This document shows, piece after piece, positions 1 through 8,942 of a stretch of 64,000 nt of DNA (its first letter is position 1; each line of letters begins with the position of its first letter). The position numbers and the translations under genes were made by a program. The stretch spans positions 186,001-250,000 of the forward strand of contig CP053448.1 of assembly GCA_013285445.1 (NCBI GenBank). The letters are read 5' to 3'. This DNA is from Pseudomonadota bacterium (GTDB taxonomy: Bacteria > Pseudomonadota > Gammaproteobacteria > Xanthomonadales > Wenzhouxiangellaceae). Below the pieces are notes generated by a model. That model was given only the letters and a program-made list of their open reading frames with translations, searched no databases and was not told where the DNA came from.

Positions 1-1
1 C

Positions 2-850
2 ATCGATACCGGCTCCGGCGCGGTGACGCGCCTGGATACCATCAATGACGACATTCTGGCCGGCGTCGACATGGGCAGCTACGAGTCGGTGACCTATACC
101 GGCCATGACGGTGCCGACATTCAGATGTGGGTCAACTATCCACCGGGCTTCGACGAAAGCAAGGAATACCCGCTGTTCCTGCTCATTCACGGCGGTCCGC
201 ACGGCGCGATCTCCGACACCTTCCACTTCCGCTGGAACGCCCAGACCTTCGCCTCCTGGGGCTATGTCACCGCCTGGCACAACTTCCACGGATCGGCCAG
301 TTTCGGCCAGGAATTCACCGACTCGATCAACCCCGACTGGGTGACCGCGCCATACCATGACACCATTGCCGCGGCCGAGTGGTTTGCCAACAAGGACTGG
401 ATCGACGAGGAACGGATGGTCGCCGGTGGCGGCAGCTACGGCGGTTATCTCTCATCGATCCTGCTCGGCAAGGACCATCCGTTCAATGCGCTGCTGATTC
501 ACGCCCCGGTCTACAACATGTACTCGCAGATGGCCGCCGATTTCGCCGTGCATGCGCAGCGTTTCGGCGACTTCTGGGAAGTGCCCGAAATCTACCAGGC
601 GATCTCGCCACACTACTACGCAAAGGACTTCGACACCCCGGCGCTGATCATCCACGGTCAGAACGACCTGCGCGTGCCGGTTGGCCAGGCCTTCGAGCTG
701 TTCCGCACGCTGCAGAGCAAAGGCATTGAGTCGCGCCTGATCTACTTCCCCGACGAAAACCACTGGGTGCTCAAGCCGAACAACTCGATCTACTGGTACC
801 ACGAGGTCGAGAAGTGGATGGCGAAGTTCGCGGAGCCGGGCGGGCGATAG
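2..850 (+). CDS. S9 family prolyl oligopeptidase, C-terminal part (5' end outside window)
   Basis: The reading frame is open from the left edge of the window, so this is the C-terminal 282 residues of a longer protein. It shows the alpha/beta-hydrolase catalytic domain of S9 peptidases: an HGGPHG oxyanion region, the nucleophile Ser in GGGSYGG (codon 434-436), the acid Asp in GQNDLRVP (codon 665-667) and the His in DENHW (codon 761-763). These enzymes cut short peptides after proline or other residues; S9 proteins of this clade are often secreted, but the N-terminus is not visible here. It is the first of three S9 enzymes in the window. The stop is followed at once by a GC-rich palindromic repeat. 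Confidence 0.93.
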   Translation: MDTGSGAVTRLDTINDDILAGVDMGSYESVTYTGHDGADIQMWVNYPPGFDESKEYPLFLLIHGGPHGAISDTFHFRWNAQTFASWGYVTAWHNFHGSASFGQEFTDSINPDWVTAPYHDTIAAAEWFANKDWIDEERMVAGGGSYGGYLSSILLGKDHPFNALLIHAPVYNMYSQMAADFAVHAQRFGDFWEVPEIYQAISPHYYAKDFDTPALIIHGQNDLRVPVGQAFELFRTLQSKGIESRLIYFPDENHWVLKPNNSIYWYHEVEKWMAKFAEPGGR

Positions 851-880
851 GCCCGTTCCGGAACAACCAATCGGTCATCC

Positions 881-986
881 GTCGGGGCCGCGGCCCCGAC
901 CTACCGCCTTTCGCCTCGCACCTACCTGCGGGCATCGTCCGTGATGGTGACGCCGGACTCGTGGGTCGCGGTCGCATCCGCGACGG
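881..986. repeat. Dispersed GC-rich palindromic intergenic repeat, copy 1
   Basis: Positions 881-900 are a perfect 20-bp palindrome (GTCGGGG core). Positions 964-986 hold a second module, GGTCGCGGTCGCATCCGCG followed by ACGG. The same two modules recur at 55848-56035, and a partial copy lies at 4202-4225. In each case they directly follow a stop codon or fill a gene-end gap. No coding potential. They look like REP-type elements or gene-end hairpins. Confidence 0.7.
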
Positions 987-1065
987 ACGAGGCGCCGGAT
1001 CTGATCAATCTTTTCTCACATGTGATCTGCGCCGAATCGGAGACGCTTTCACTGGTGCGACTCGC

Positions 1066-2202
1066 TCAGACCTCCAATGCCTGGTCGAGGTCGCCCCACA
1101 GATCATCGACGCCTTCGATCCCCACCGACAGCCGCATCAGCCGATCGTCAATGCCCATCACCTTGCGCTGTTCAGCAGCGAGTTTGGCGTGACTGGTCCG
1201 CGAGGGCTGACAGATTGTGGTTTCGACCCCGCCCAGACTGACGGCCGGCCGGATGATGCCGAGTGCTTCGAGGAACGCGTCCGGCTCGGTCCGGGCGCCC
1301 AGCCAGAAGCTCAGCATTCCGCCGAAGCCGCTCATCTGCCGGGCCGCGACATCATGTCCGCGGTGAGCCGTCAGGCCCGGATAGCGCACTTCGTTGATGC
1401 GCGGGTCGTTCTCCAGCCGTCTGGCCAGCTCGGCGGCATTATCCGACGCGCGCCCGACGCGCACCGCCAGGGTCTTGATCGAGCGCTCGAGCAGGGCCAG
1501 GTCCTGGCCATTGAGCGTGGCGCCCAGGCGCACGATGTTGGGATGAATGCAGTCGATCATGGCCTTCGAACCGGCCAGGGCGCCGCAGAGCAGGTCGGAG
1601 TGGCCACCGAGGAATTTCGTGGCCGAATGCATGACCAGGTCGAAGCCCTGCTCGATCGGCTGCTGCAGTATGGGCGTGGCGAAGGTGTTGTCGACAAGAC
1701 TCACGACACCGTGGCGGCGGGCGATTTTTGCCGTCCGGGCAAGGTCGACGACTGCCAGCAGCGGGTTGGTGGGCGACTCGACCATCAGCAGGCGCGTGTC
1801 GTCCTCGAACAGCGCCCCGAGCGAGGCCGGTTGTCCGTCCCAGGTTGAAAACCGCATCCCCATCGGTTCGAGCAGGCCTTCGATGAGATCCGTCGTGCCA
1901 CCGTAGAGCCCCTCGAGCATCACCGCGTGGTCGCCGGGCTTCATCAGGCTCAGGAAAACGGCACTGATCGCGCCCATGCCCGAGGCGGTAACGCGCGCCG
2001 CCTCGGCTCCTTCGAGCGCGGCGAGTTTACCGGCGACAACATCGTGGTTGAGCGCGTTGACGTAGCGCGGGTACCGCACGCCGCCGGCGCGGTAGTCGAA
2101 GGCGGTACTGGTCACGATCGGGGTGTTGAGGCCGAGACGAATGTCGCCGTGCCGCTCACCGGCGTGCACGCAGGCGGTGTCGATCGAGGATTTCCGGGTC
2201 AT
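1066..2202 (-). CDS. PLP-dependent trans-sulfuration enzyme (cystathionine beta-lyase-like)
   Basis: The 378-residue length and fold are those of the Cys/Met metabolism PLP family. The Schiff-base lysine sits in HSATKFLGGHSD; the TASGMGAI, ESPTNPLL and VDNTFATP motifs and the C-terminal RLSVGIEGVDDL segment are all present. The family includes cystathionine gamma-synthase, beta- and gamma-lyase and O-acetylhomoserine sulfhydrylase, which cannot be told apart by motif alone. A separate cystathionine gamma-synthase lies at 26455-27663, so the beta-lyase step (cystathionine to homocysteine) is the most economical assignment. No clear Shine-Dalgarno precedes the ATG at 2202. Cytoplasmic. Confidence 0.85.
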   Translation of the reverse strand: MTRKSSIDTACVHAGERHGDIRLGLNTPIVTSTAFDYRAGGVRYPRYVNALNHDVVAGKLAALEGAEAARVTASGMGAISAVFLSLMKPGDHAVMLEGLYGGTTDLIEGLLEPMGMRFSTWDGQPASLGALFEDDTRLLMVESPTNPLLAVVDLARTAKIARRHGVVSLVDNTFATPILQQPIEQGFDLVMHSATKFLGGHSDLLCGALAGSKAMIDCIHPNIVRLGATLNGQDLALLERSIKTLAVRVGRASDNAAELARRLENDPRINEVRYPGLTAHRGHDVAARQMSGFGGMLSFWLGARTEPDAFLEALGIIRPAVSLGGVETTICQPSRTSHAKLAAEQRKVMGIDDRLMRLSVGIEGVDDLWGDLDQALEV

Positions 2203-2241
2203 GGTGCGGGACGGTCGGGGTTGCCCTCACTATAGCGCGGC

Positions 2242-2448
2242 TTACTTCCCGCCGCGCAGCGCCATGATCAGACCGACGACCAGCGCCGCGCCGCCGCCGA
2301 GCAGGTACCAGGTGGTCTCGTCGGTGAAGCGGCCGGTGAAGGTCTCGTGGACTTCCTCGGCCAGCGAGCCGGTGGCCTGAAGGCCGAAATACAGTAATCC
2401 GCCGCCGATGACGATCAGGATGATGCCGATCAGTCTGTTGGTGCTCAT
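2242..2448 (-). CDS. DUF3185 family small membrane protein
   Basis: A 68-residue protein beginning MSTNRLIGIILIV. It has one N-terminal membrane helix (about residues 4-22), a short polar loop with FTGRFTDETTW, and a second helix (about 45-62) ending RGGK. This is the layout of DUF3185 inner-membrane proteins, whose function is unknown. A longer frame opens at 2487, but the start at 2448 has an AGGGAG ribosome site about 8 bases upstream and gives the family's usual length. It lies 39 bp downstream of the trans-sulfuration gene, on the same strand. Confidence 0.8.
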   Translation of the reverse strand: MSTNRLIGIILIVIGGGLLYFGLQATGSLAEEVHETFTGRFTDETTWYLLGGGAALVVGLIMALRGGK

Positions 2449-2542
2449 GGATCTGCTCCCTGGATGAGACCCCTTCACACGGAGCATAGCTCGGCCGGGC
2501 CCGGGCTGTACAGTTCCCCTTCTTGGCGGCCGTGGCCCAAGA

Positions 2543-3355
2543 CTACCGCTGGCAATTCGGACAGTAGAACGTGCTGCGCTGTCCGATCACCTCGCGGCGG
2601 ACGGGTTTGCCGCAGCCGCGGCAGGGCTCACCGTCTCGCCCGTAGACCCTGAGTGATTGCCCGAAATACCCGGGCGTGCCGTCACCGACGGTAAAATCCC
2701 GCAGTGAGGTGCCGCCGAGCTCGATGGCATCGGACAGCGTCCGCCGGAGGGTTTTGGCGAGCATCTCGTAGCGCCGGCGGCTGACCCGGCCGGCCGGCCG
2801 GCGCGGATGGATGCCGGCGGCGAACAGGGCCTCCGAGGCGTAGATGTTGCCTACACCGACGACCGTTTTCGCGTCCATGACGAACAGCTTGACCGGCGCT
2901 TTCCGGCCCCGGCCGAGGCGCCAGAGCCATTCGCCGTCGAAAGCCTCGCCCAGGGGCTCGGGCCCCAGGGTGGCCAGGCGCGGGTGTCGCAGCGGATTCT
3001 CGCCGCCCCACAACAGTGCCCCGAAGCGGCGCGGGTCTGTATAGCGGATCAGGCAGCCGTCCTCGATTTGGAGGTCGACGTGGTCATGCGGACCCGGACC
3101 GGGCGGGTCCTGCCAGCCGCGAAACGAGCCGGACATGCCCAGATGCCACAGCAGCGAACCGGATTCCAGACGCCAGATGAGCCACTTGGCGCGCCGCTGA
3201 AGGGCGGTGATCGCCTGCCCGGCAATGCCGTGGACTTCCCGCGGGATCGGCCAGCGCAGCTGGTGCTGGCGAACGATGACCTCCGCAATGCGCCGGCCCT
3301 CAACCAGCGGGCCCAGGCCGCGGCGGGTGGTCTCGACTTCGGGTAACTCGGGCAT
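2543..3355 (-). CDS. mutM: Formamidopyrimidine-DNA glycosylase (Fpg/MutM)
   Basis: Base-excision repair glycosylase and AP lyase that removes 8-oxoguanine and formamidopyrimidines. The start at 3355 gives the obligatory mature N-terminus PELPEVETTRRG, where Pro1 is the nucleophile and Glu2 is catalytic. The beta-turn lysine is in RRAKWLIW, and the C-terminal zinc finger CRGCGKP...YCPNCQR is complete. At 270 residues it matches the family. The frame is open 49 codons further upstream, but that extension would bury the catalytic proline and is rejected. Confidence 0.97.
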   Translation of the reverse strand: MPELPEVETTRRGLGPLVEGRRIAEVIVRQHQLRWPIPREVHGIAGQAITALQRRAKWLIWRLESGSLLWHLGMSGSFRGWQDPPGPGPHDHVDLQIEDGCLIRYTDPRRFGALLWGGENPLRHPRLATLGPEPLGEAFDGEWLWRLGRGRKAPVKLFVMDAKTVVGVGNIYASEALFAAGIHPRRPAGRVSRRRYEMLAKTLRRTLSDAIELGGTSLRDFTVGDGTPGYFGQSLRVYGRDGEPCRGCGKPVRREVIGQRSTFYCPNCQR

Positions 3356-3713
3356 GTGCAGGACACCGGCGGCTCGGAGTGACCAGCGCATTATGGCGCA
3401 GCGCACCGCTTCAACGGTCGAGGTGCTGCATCGATTCTGACCTGCGCCTGCACAGAGACTCCGGGCGTGACCGGGTTGACCGTGTGGCCGACTGTCGAAC
3501 ACTCACTTGAGATTGGTCATGAAACCGGTCACGGCCATCATCAAGCCCTTCTGCGCTCGAGCGTCAGTCTGCGGGCTCACCTGGACGACGAGCTTGCCGG
3601 GCTCGACCGCGTCGACTGCGGCATGGCGGCCTATCCGGAATTTGCGCCCGCAGGCGGCGACTGAAACGTCGCCATGGCATGATGAGGCCGGGCTCAATTC
3701 GGATGGAGGCAGC
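3356..3713. other. Intergenic region between divergent mutM and macro-domain genes
   Basis: A 358-bp gap that should hold the promoters of mutM (minus) and the macro-domain gene (plus). I see no full gene in it. The one notable item is an eleven-codon stretch at 3519-3551 that reads like the start of a PII signalling gene (listed separately). Open frames running through the gap in both directions have no ribosome site and no recognisable domain. Confidence 0.6.
3519..3551 (+). pseudogene. Possible relic of a PII (glnB/glnK) gene start
   Basis: From the ATG at 3519 the sequence translates to MKPVTAIIKPF, which differs from the usual PII N-terminus MKxVTAIIKPF only where PII varies. The following codons (CARASVCG) do not resemble PII in any frame, and no Shine-Dalgarno is present. 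An eleven-residue match is unlikely by chance, but the fragment is too short to be functional. A decayed duplicate or a recombination scar is the simplest reading. Confidence 0.35.
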
Positions 3714-4205
3714 ATGCCGATCGAAATCGGAGCAGGCGATATCGCTAACCAGCCGGACCTGGGGGCGGTGGTCAACGCCGCCAACGCGCAACTCATGCCC
3801 GGCGGCGGTGTGGCCGGCGCCCTGCACCGAGCCGCCGGCCCGAAACTGGCCGAGGCCTGCCGTCCAATGGCGCCGATTCAGCCCGGTGAAGCGGTCATCA
3901 CCGAAGCCTTCGGCCTGCCCAACCGCTGGGTGATCCATGTGCTTGGCCCACGTTACGGCATCGACAAACCGGCCGACAGGCTGCTCGCAAGGGGTTATCG
4001 AAACGCCCTGGGTTTGTGCGAAAAGCACGGCGTGGAGTCGGTTGGTTTTCCGGCGCTTGCGGCCGGCGCCTTTGGCTACCCGATCAACGAGGCGGCCCGC
4101 ATCGGAATCGAGACGGTGCAACGGCACGCACCGACGGCGCTTGTTGTCCGCTTCGTGCTGTTCGATGAGAAGACGAAGGAGGCCTTCTTGGCGTTGTTGC
4201 GGTAG
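3714..4205 (+). CDS. Macro domain protein (ADP-ribose / O-acetyl-ADP-ribose hydrolase family)
   Basis: A 163-residue stand-alone macro domain. The start at 3714 is fixed by a GGAGG ribosome site at 3705-3709; the frame opens earlier but without one. The ADP-ribose pocket motif NAANAQLMPGGGVAGALH lies at about residues 22-39, and the phosphate-binding loop GFPALAAGAFGYP follows at about 110. Bacterial relatives (YmdB, Af1521 type) deacetylate O-acetyl-ADP-ribose or remove ADP-ribose from proteins in the cytoplasm. It stands alone, with no partner ADP-ribosyltransferase or sirtuin beside it, so its substrate is not indicated by context. Confidence 0.9.
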   Translation: MPIEIGAGDIANQPDLGAVVNAANAQLMPGGGVAGALHRAAGPKLAEACRPMAPIQPGEAVITEAFGLPNRWVIHVLGPRYGIDKPADRLLARGYRNALGLCEKHGVESVGFPALAAGAFGYPINEAARIGIETVQRHAPTALVVRFVLFDEKTKEAFLALLR

Positions 4206-4225
4206 GTCGTCGGGGCCGCGACCTG
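4202..4225. repeat. Partial copy of the GC-rich gene-end repeat
   Basis: GTAGGTCGTCGGGGCCGCG followed by ACCTG overlaps the stop codon of the macro-domain gene. It shares the GTCGGGGCCGCG core with the copies at 881-900 and 55916-56035, but the palindrome is incomplete. Confidence 0.45.
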
Positions 4226-4280
4226 GATCTGTAGGGCGAAGCCACCGGCTCGGCCGCTGCGGGTTTAATAACCCGGCAGG

Positions 4281-4304
4281 AAAAAGGCCCGGCGGTGCCG
4301 GGCC
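4281..4304 (-). terminator. Rho-independent terminator of the S9 peptidase gene
   Basis: On the minus strand a perfect 8-bp stem (GGCCCGGC / GCCGGGCC, 4286-4304) with a 3-base loop is followed by five T. It lies 30 bp past the stop of the peptidase gene at 4335. Confidence 0.85.
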
Positions 4305-4334
4305 TCTGTCACTGGATATCGCCAATTTCGCGCG

Positions 4335-7085
4335 TCACTCGCCCGCGCGGGTCAACTCCGTGCGGTACTCCCCGCCGCCCATCTGGGCCGGCAGATGGCC
4401 CGCCGCGCGCAATACCATGCGCGGGGGCTCGGCCGAGACCCAAAGCGTCAGGTCGCCGCCTTCGCCGTCGATGGCCTCGAGATCCACCTTCCAGGCGTCA
4501 TACTCGCCAGCTGGCACCTCGACGGATTCCCGGCCGGCCACGCTGATGGTGAAGTAGCGCACCCGCTGCTGCATGCCGACTTCGGCAATGCGCACCGGGG
4601 CGCTGTAGCCTTCGGCCAGCGGCAGGCCGAGGATTACCGCTTCGAGCGCCGCTTCACTGCCGTAGACCGGCGCGTCGAGTTCGATGTCGATCGGGATTTC
4701 CTGGCCCGCCTGGATGGTGCCGGTGACCTTGCGCGCGCCGTACTCGACGTCGATGACCGCCGGGCCCTGCGCGATCTTGCGGCTGACCGGCCTGAGCGTA
4801 TTGCCGTCGAGCACGATCTGATCGCTGGCCGCACCCATGGCCGAGCGGGTATCGCTGGTGATGACCATCATTTTGCCGTCGTCACCGTCCTCCATGACGA
4901 TCTTGCGCTCGGCTTCCATCTCCAGCTCGTTGCCCCGAATGTTCAGGGTGGTGGAGTAAGCGAAGCTGCCGGTAGCGATACTTTCGGCATCGCTGTTGGG
5001 CAGCGGCAGGGTCCTGGCCGCGTCGAGCTCGTCGGCCAGGTCCTCGACAGCGACCGAATCGACATCCACGGTGATTTCGGCCAGGCGCGCGGCGACGGCC
5101 TCTTCCATGCTGTCCTGGTGACGGCCGCCCAGGTGCGTGGCCAGGAACTCCTCGGTGCGTGCGAACATCGCCAGGCGGTTGTCGCGGCCGCGGAAACCAT
5201 GGCCCTCGTCGGGAGCGACAATGTATTCGATCGGCAAGCCGGCCTCGCGCATGGCGACGACGATCTGGTCGGATTCGGCCTGCTTGACGCGCGGATCATT
5301 GGCGCCCTGGATCACCAGCAGCGGAGCGGCGATCTGGTCGACGTGATTGAGGGGCGACTGGCGCTCGAGCTGCGCCCGCCCTTCCTCGGTGCTCGGGTCG
5401 CCCATGCGCAGGGTGAAGATCTTGCGAATCGGGCCCCAATACGGCGGAATCGAATTGAGCAGGGTGATCAGGTTCGACGGGCCGACGATATCCACGCCGC
5501 AGGCGTAGAGATCCGGCGTGAAGGTCATGCCGGCCAGCGTGGCGTAGCCACCGTAGGAGCCGCCCATGATGCACACGCGTTCGGGATCGACCAGACCCCG
5601 CTCGACCAGGTGATTGACGCCGTCGGTGATGTCGTCCTGCATGGCATCGCCCCACTCCTTGTTGCCGGCGTTCAGGAAGGCCTTGCCGTAGCCGGTCGAG
5701 CCGCGGAAGTTGGGCTGCAGCACCGCGTAGCCACGGTTGGCCAAGAACTGCGCCAGCGAGCTGTAGCCCCAGGTATCGCGTGCCCAGGGGCCGCCGTGGA
5801 TCAGCGCCACCAGGGCGAGTTTTTCACCCTCGACACCCTTGGGCGTGGTCAGGTAGGCGGGAATCTCCAGGCCGTCTCGGGCGGCATAGCGGATCGGCGT
5901 CATCTCGGCCATGTGTTCGACCGGGAGCTCCGGGCGCGAACGGTAGAGCTCGCGGACTTCCATCTCTTCCCAGTTGAACAGGTAGGTCGTGCCAGGGTCG
6001 ACATCGCGTGAGAGGCTCACGAGAGCGAGCGAGTCGTCGGCCGTTAGCGACCGCAGGCCGATTTCTCCTTCCGGCAGTTGCTCTCTCAGAAAAGCGAGTG
6101 CCCGCTCGAAGCGCTCGGCCTTGGGGTAGATGCGCGGCTTGTCGCCCACGTAGACGGTGGCGAGCAGTTCGTCGGTCGCGTTGGAGTAGACGGCGCCGCT
6201 GAAGTCGACCTCGCCCTCGGGGTCACGCTCTACGAACTCCAGCTCACCGGTTTCGATGTCCATCAGATACAGGCCGACCAGGTTGTTTTCCTCGCCCTTG
6301 TTGGTCTGGAACCAGACGCGATCGTTGTCGGCGTGGAAACGGTTGGGGCCGCAGGTCTCCTGCCAGGAGCAGGAATAGAGCGTCTCGCCGACCTCGCCGT
6401 CGCGCACGCGCAGGGTCTCGGTGCCGCCATCCTCGGTCTGGCGAACCGCCAGGCGCACCGTGCCCTCCAGGCCGACGCCCCAGCCGGCGATGTTCTGGGT
6501 ATTTTCGATCAACAGATCCCGTTCGCCGGATTCGATGTCGACCCGATAGACGTCGTGCAGGGCCGGATCGCGGTCATTGAGGCCGACGATGATCTCGCCC
6601 GGTGTCGACTTCGGCAGCGAATAGATCTGGGCGCGCACGCCGTCGATGTCGGTCAGATTGCGCGCTGCCGGTACGCTCTCGCCCTCGGCCGGCTCGGCAT
6701 CCGCGTCGACGGCCCAGACGTTGAAGTTCTCGTTGCCCCCCTTGTCCTGGACGTAGAGCACGTACTCGCTGTCGCGGCTCCAGAAGTAGCCGGGCACCGG
6801 ACGGTCGTCGTCGGTCAGGGGACGGGCGTCATCGAAGTCCTCGTCGATGCCCTTGATCCAGATGTTGCGGACGCCCTCGTACGGTCGCATGAAAGTCAGG
6901 TGCTTTCCGTCCGGCGAAATCTGGGCGCCGGAGATTTCGGGATCATCGAAGAACAGCTGTCGGTCGAGCAGCGGGGGCAGCTCATCGAGGTAGCTCAGCG
7001 CGCTGGCCGGGTTGGCCAGGGCGGCACCGATACTGCCCAGCGCCAGCAGCGCAACCAGCAGGCGGGTGAACGGAATGGTTTTCAT
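4335..7085 (-). CDS. Secreted S9 prolyl oligopeptidase fused to a C-terminal DUF3108-like domain
   Basis: A 916-residue exported peptidase. The signal peptide ([17 protein letters not shown]..., cut near ALA-N) fixes the start at 7085, which also has an AGGAG ribosome site; the longer frame does not. A beta-propeller spans about residues 30-400. The alpha/beta-hydrolase domain follows, with Ser in GGSYGG near 510, Asp in GANDPRV near 594 and His in DEGHGF near 627. About 230 extra residues (about 690-916) form a beta-rich domain ending in a [11 protein letters not shown]...LWVS pattern like DUF3108 periplasmic proteins. S9 enzymes usually end after the hydrolase domain, so this tail is unusual. 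It should act on oligopeptides in the periplasm. Confidence 0.92.
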   Translation of the reverse strand: MKTIPFTRLLVALLALGSIGAALANPASALSYLDELPPLLDRQLFFDDPEISGAQISPDGKHLTFMRPYEGVRNIWIKGIDEDFDDARPLTDDDRPVPGYFWSRDSEYVLYVQDKGGNENFNVWAVDADAEPAEGESVPAARNLTDIDGVRAQIYSLPKSTPGEIIVGLNDRDPALHDVYRVDIESGERDLLIENTQNIAGWGVGLEGTVRLAVRQTEDGGTETLRVRDGEVGETLYSCSWQETCGPNRFHADNDRVWFQTNKGEENNLVGLYLMDIETGELEFVERDPEGEVDFSGAVYSNATDELLATVYVGDKPRIYPKAERFERALAFLREQLPEGEIGLRSLTADDSLALVSLSRDVDPGTTYLFNWEEMEVRELYRSRPELPVEHMAEMTPIRYAARDGLEIPAYLTTPKGVEGEKLALVALIHGGPWARDTWGYSSLAQFLANRGYAVLQPNFRGSTGYGKAFLNAGNKEWGDAMQDDITDGVNHLVERGLVDPERVCIMGGSYGGYATLAGMTFTPDLYACGVDIVGPSNLITLLNSIPPYWGPIRKIFTLRMGDPSTEEGRAQLERQSPLNHVDQIAAPLLVIQGANDPRVKQAESDQIVVAMREAGLPIEYIVAPDEGHGFRGRDNRLAMFARTEEFLATHLGGRHQDSMEEAVAARLAEITVDVDSVAVEDLADELDAARTLPLPNSDAESIATGSFAYSTTLNIRGNELEMEAERKIVMEDGDDGKMMVITSDTRSAMGAASDQIVLDGNTLRPVSRKIAQGPAVIDVEYGARKVTGTIQAGQEIPIDIELDAPVYGSEAALEAVILGLPLAEGYSAPVRIAEVGMQQRVRYFTISVAGRESVEVPAGEYDAWKVDLEAIDGEGGDLTLWVSAEPPRMVLRAAGHLPAQMGGGEYRTELTRAGE

Positions 7086-7196
7086 GTGGGTAGACTCCTG
7101 GGGAAAGATCGGGCCGAAACTATGCGAACTCAATCACATCTTTGCAGCCTATCCTGCCCGCTTGCCGCGGCCAATAGGCCATTGGTCACGTTTCGG

Positions 7197-8657
7197 CTAG
7201 CCGCGCTTGAACAGCACCCCGAACAGGCCGCGCGAGATCTGTCGTCCCAGGCTGCTGCCGATGGTCCGCACGGTCGATTTGAGAAACGCTTCCGCGGCGC
7301 TCTGGCGGTTACTCGAGCGTTTGCGACCGGCCGGCCTGGACGCTCCTTTGGCCTTGGCTTCAGCCGCCGCCTTCGCAGCCGCTTCAGCCTGGGCCTTGAG
7401 CATTTCATGGGCGGACTCACGGTCAACCGGTTCATCGTAGCGGTCGCCGACCGGGCTGCGGTTGCGTGCGGCAGCGCGTTCCTCGTCGCTGATCACGCCC
7501 ATGCGACAGCGCGGCGGGGCGATGAGGGTCCGCTGCACAGGCTGGGGGATACCCTTGTCGCCCAGGGTCGAGACCAGCGCCTCGCCCACGCCCAGCGTGG
7601 TGATGGCTTCGACCACGTCAATGCCGGGGTTGGGCACGAAGGTCTCGGCCGCCGTGCGCACCGCCTTGCGGTCGCGGGGCGTGTAGGCGCGCAGCGCATG
7701 CTGCACGCGGTTGCCGAGCTGGCCGAGGATCTCGCCCGGCACGTCGTCGGGGTTCTGCGAGCAGAAATACACGCCCACGCCCTTGGAGCGGATCAGGCGC
7801 ACCACCTGCTCGACGCGCTGGCGCAGCGCCGGCGGACAATCGTCGAACAGCAAGTGGGCCTCGTCGAAGAAGAACACCAGGCGCGGACGATCCTGATCAC
7901 CAACCTCCGGCAGTTCCTCGAACAGCTCCGAGAGCAGCCACAGCAGGAAGGTCGAGTACAGGCGGGGCCTGAGAATCAGCGACTCGGCCGACATGATGTT
8001 GATGATGCCGCGCCCCGACAGGTCGGTGCGCATCAGGTCGCCGAGCCTGAGCGCCGGTTCGCCGAAGAACTGCGCGCCGCCAGCATCCTCGAGCGCCAGA
8101 AGACGCCGCTGAATGGCGCCAATGCTGGCGGTGTTGACCAGCCCGAATTCGGCGCTGACCGTCTGGCGGTTTTCGGCCACATGGGCCAGCAGGGCGCGCA
8201 GGTCCTTCAGGTCGATCAGCAGCAGACCGGCCTCGTCGGCGACGCGGAAGACCACGTTGAGCACGCCCTGCTGGGTGTCGTTGAGCTCGAGCATGCGGGC
8301 CAGCAGAACCGGACCGATCTCGGTCACGGTGGTGCGCACCGGATGCCCGGCTTGGCCCCACAGGTCCCAGAACACCACCGGGCTGGCTTCCTGGCGGTAG
8401 TCACCGATGCCGATCCTTTCCACCCGCTCGGTGATGCGCTCGTGCGGTGTGCCGGCCGCAGCCAGGCCGGCCACGTCACCCTTGGCGTCGGCCATGAACA
8501 CCGGCACCCCCAGGCGCGAGAATCCTTCGGCAAGCACCAGCAGGGTGACGGTCTTGCCGGTGCCGGTTGCCCCGGCAACCAGGCCATGACGGTTGGCGTA
8601 ACGGCCACGCAGAAAAACCTGTGAATCGGCGCCGCCGAGGAGGATGTCGTTGTTCAT
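7197..8657 (-). CDS. HerA-like helicase-domain ATPase (DUF853, YjgR-like)
   Basis: A 486-residue P-loop ATPase of the HerA/FtsK superfamily. Walker A is GATGTGKT near residue 30, Walker B is RLVFFFDEAHLLF, and an arginine-finger-type region follows (SKGVGVYFCSQNP). DUF853 members (E. coli YjgR) are widespread cytoplasmic proteins of unknown function, thought to work on nucleic acid by analogy with HerA. The C-terminal 90 residues are Ala/Lys/Arg-rich and probably flexible. No nuclease (NurA) gene is adjacent, so there is no HerA-NurA or Sir2-HerA defence pairing here. The ribosome site before the ATG is weak. Confidence 0.88.
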   Translation of the reverse strand: MNNDILLGGADSQVFLRGRYANRHGLVAGATGTGKTVTLLVLAEGFSRLGVPVFMADAKGDVAGLAAAGTPHERITERVERIGIGDYRQEASPVVFWDLWGQAGHPVRTTVTEIGPVLLARMLELNDTQQGVLNVVFRVADEAGLLLIDLKDLRALLAHVAENRQTVSAEFGLVNTASIGAIQRRLLALEDAGGAQFFGEPALRLGDLMRTDLSGRGIINIMSAESLILRPRLYSTFLLWLLSELFEELPEVGDQDRPRLVFFFDEAHLLFDDCPPALRQRVEQVVRLIRSKGVGVYFCSQNPDDVPGEILGQLGNRVQHALRAYTPRDRKAVRTAAETFVPNPGIDVVEAITTLGVGEALVSTLGDKGIPQPVQRTLIAPPRCRMGVISDEERAAARNRSPVGDRYDEPVDRESAHEMLKAQAEAAAKAAAEAKAKGASRPAGRKRSSNRQSAAEAFLKSTVRTIGSSLGRQISRGLFGVLFKRG

Positions 8658-8942
8658 TCAGTCGTCGCTTTAAGGCCCAGCCCGAAACGGGATTGCTCAT
8701 CATGGCCAAATCGGGGCAAGCCTTCAAGCGTTGCGCGGCAGGTGATGGGCAGATTTCAGGCGGCTTGTGAGCCTGCCATGAGGCTCGGCCTCGCTTTGCA
8801 CGGGTCGCGGCAATCGACAGAACCCCCGGCTCGATAGTATCTTCGGCGACAGATCCTGCCTGAAGTCCGGAGGCCGGCATACAGCCGAGCGGTTGCTGCG
8901 CTGGGTTCAGACGGAGCTGATCGACACTACGGAGAGGGAACG

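Noticed and set aside
6078-8624. 848-codon open frame on the plus strand
   Set aside because: It is antisense to the S9 peptidase and the HerA-like gene, has no ribosome site or domain and arises from high GC at third positions. The same holds for other long antisense frames (14656-16107, 18342-19679, 21903-23891, 31786-33054).
7197-8657. HerA-like ATPase as part of an anti-phage system
   Set aside because: No NurA, Sir2 or DUF4297-type partner is adjacent, and the protein matches the housekeeping DUF853/YjgR type.
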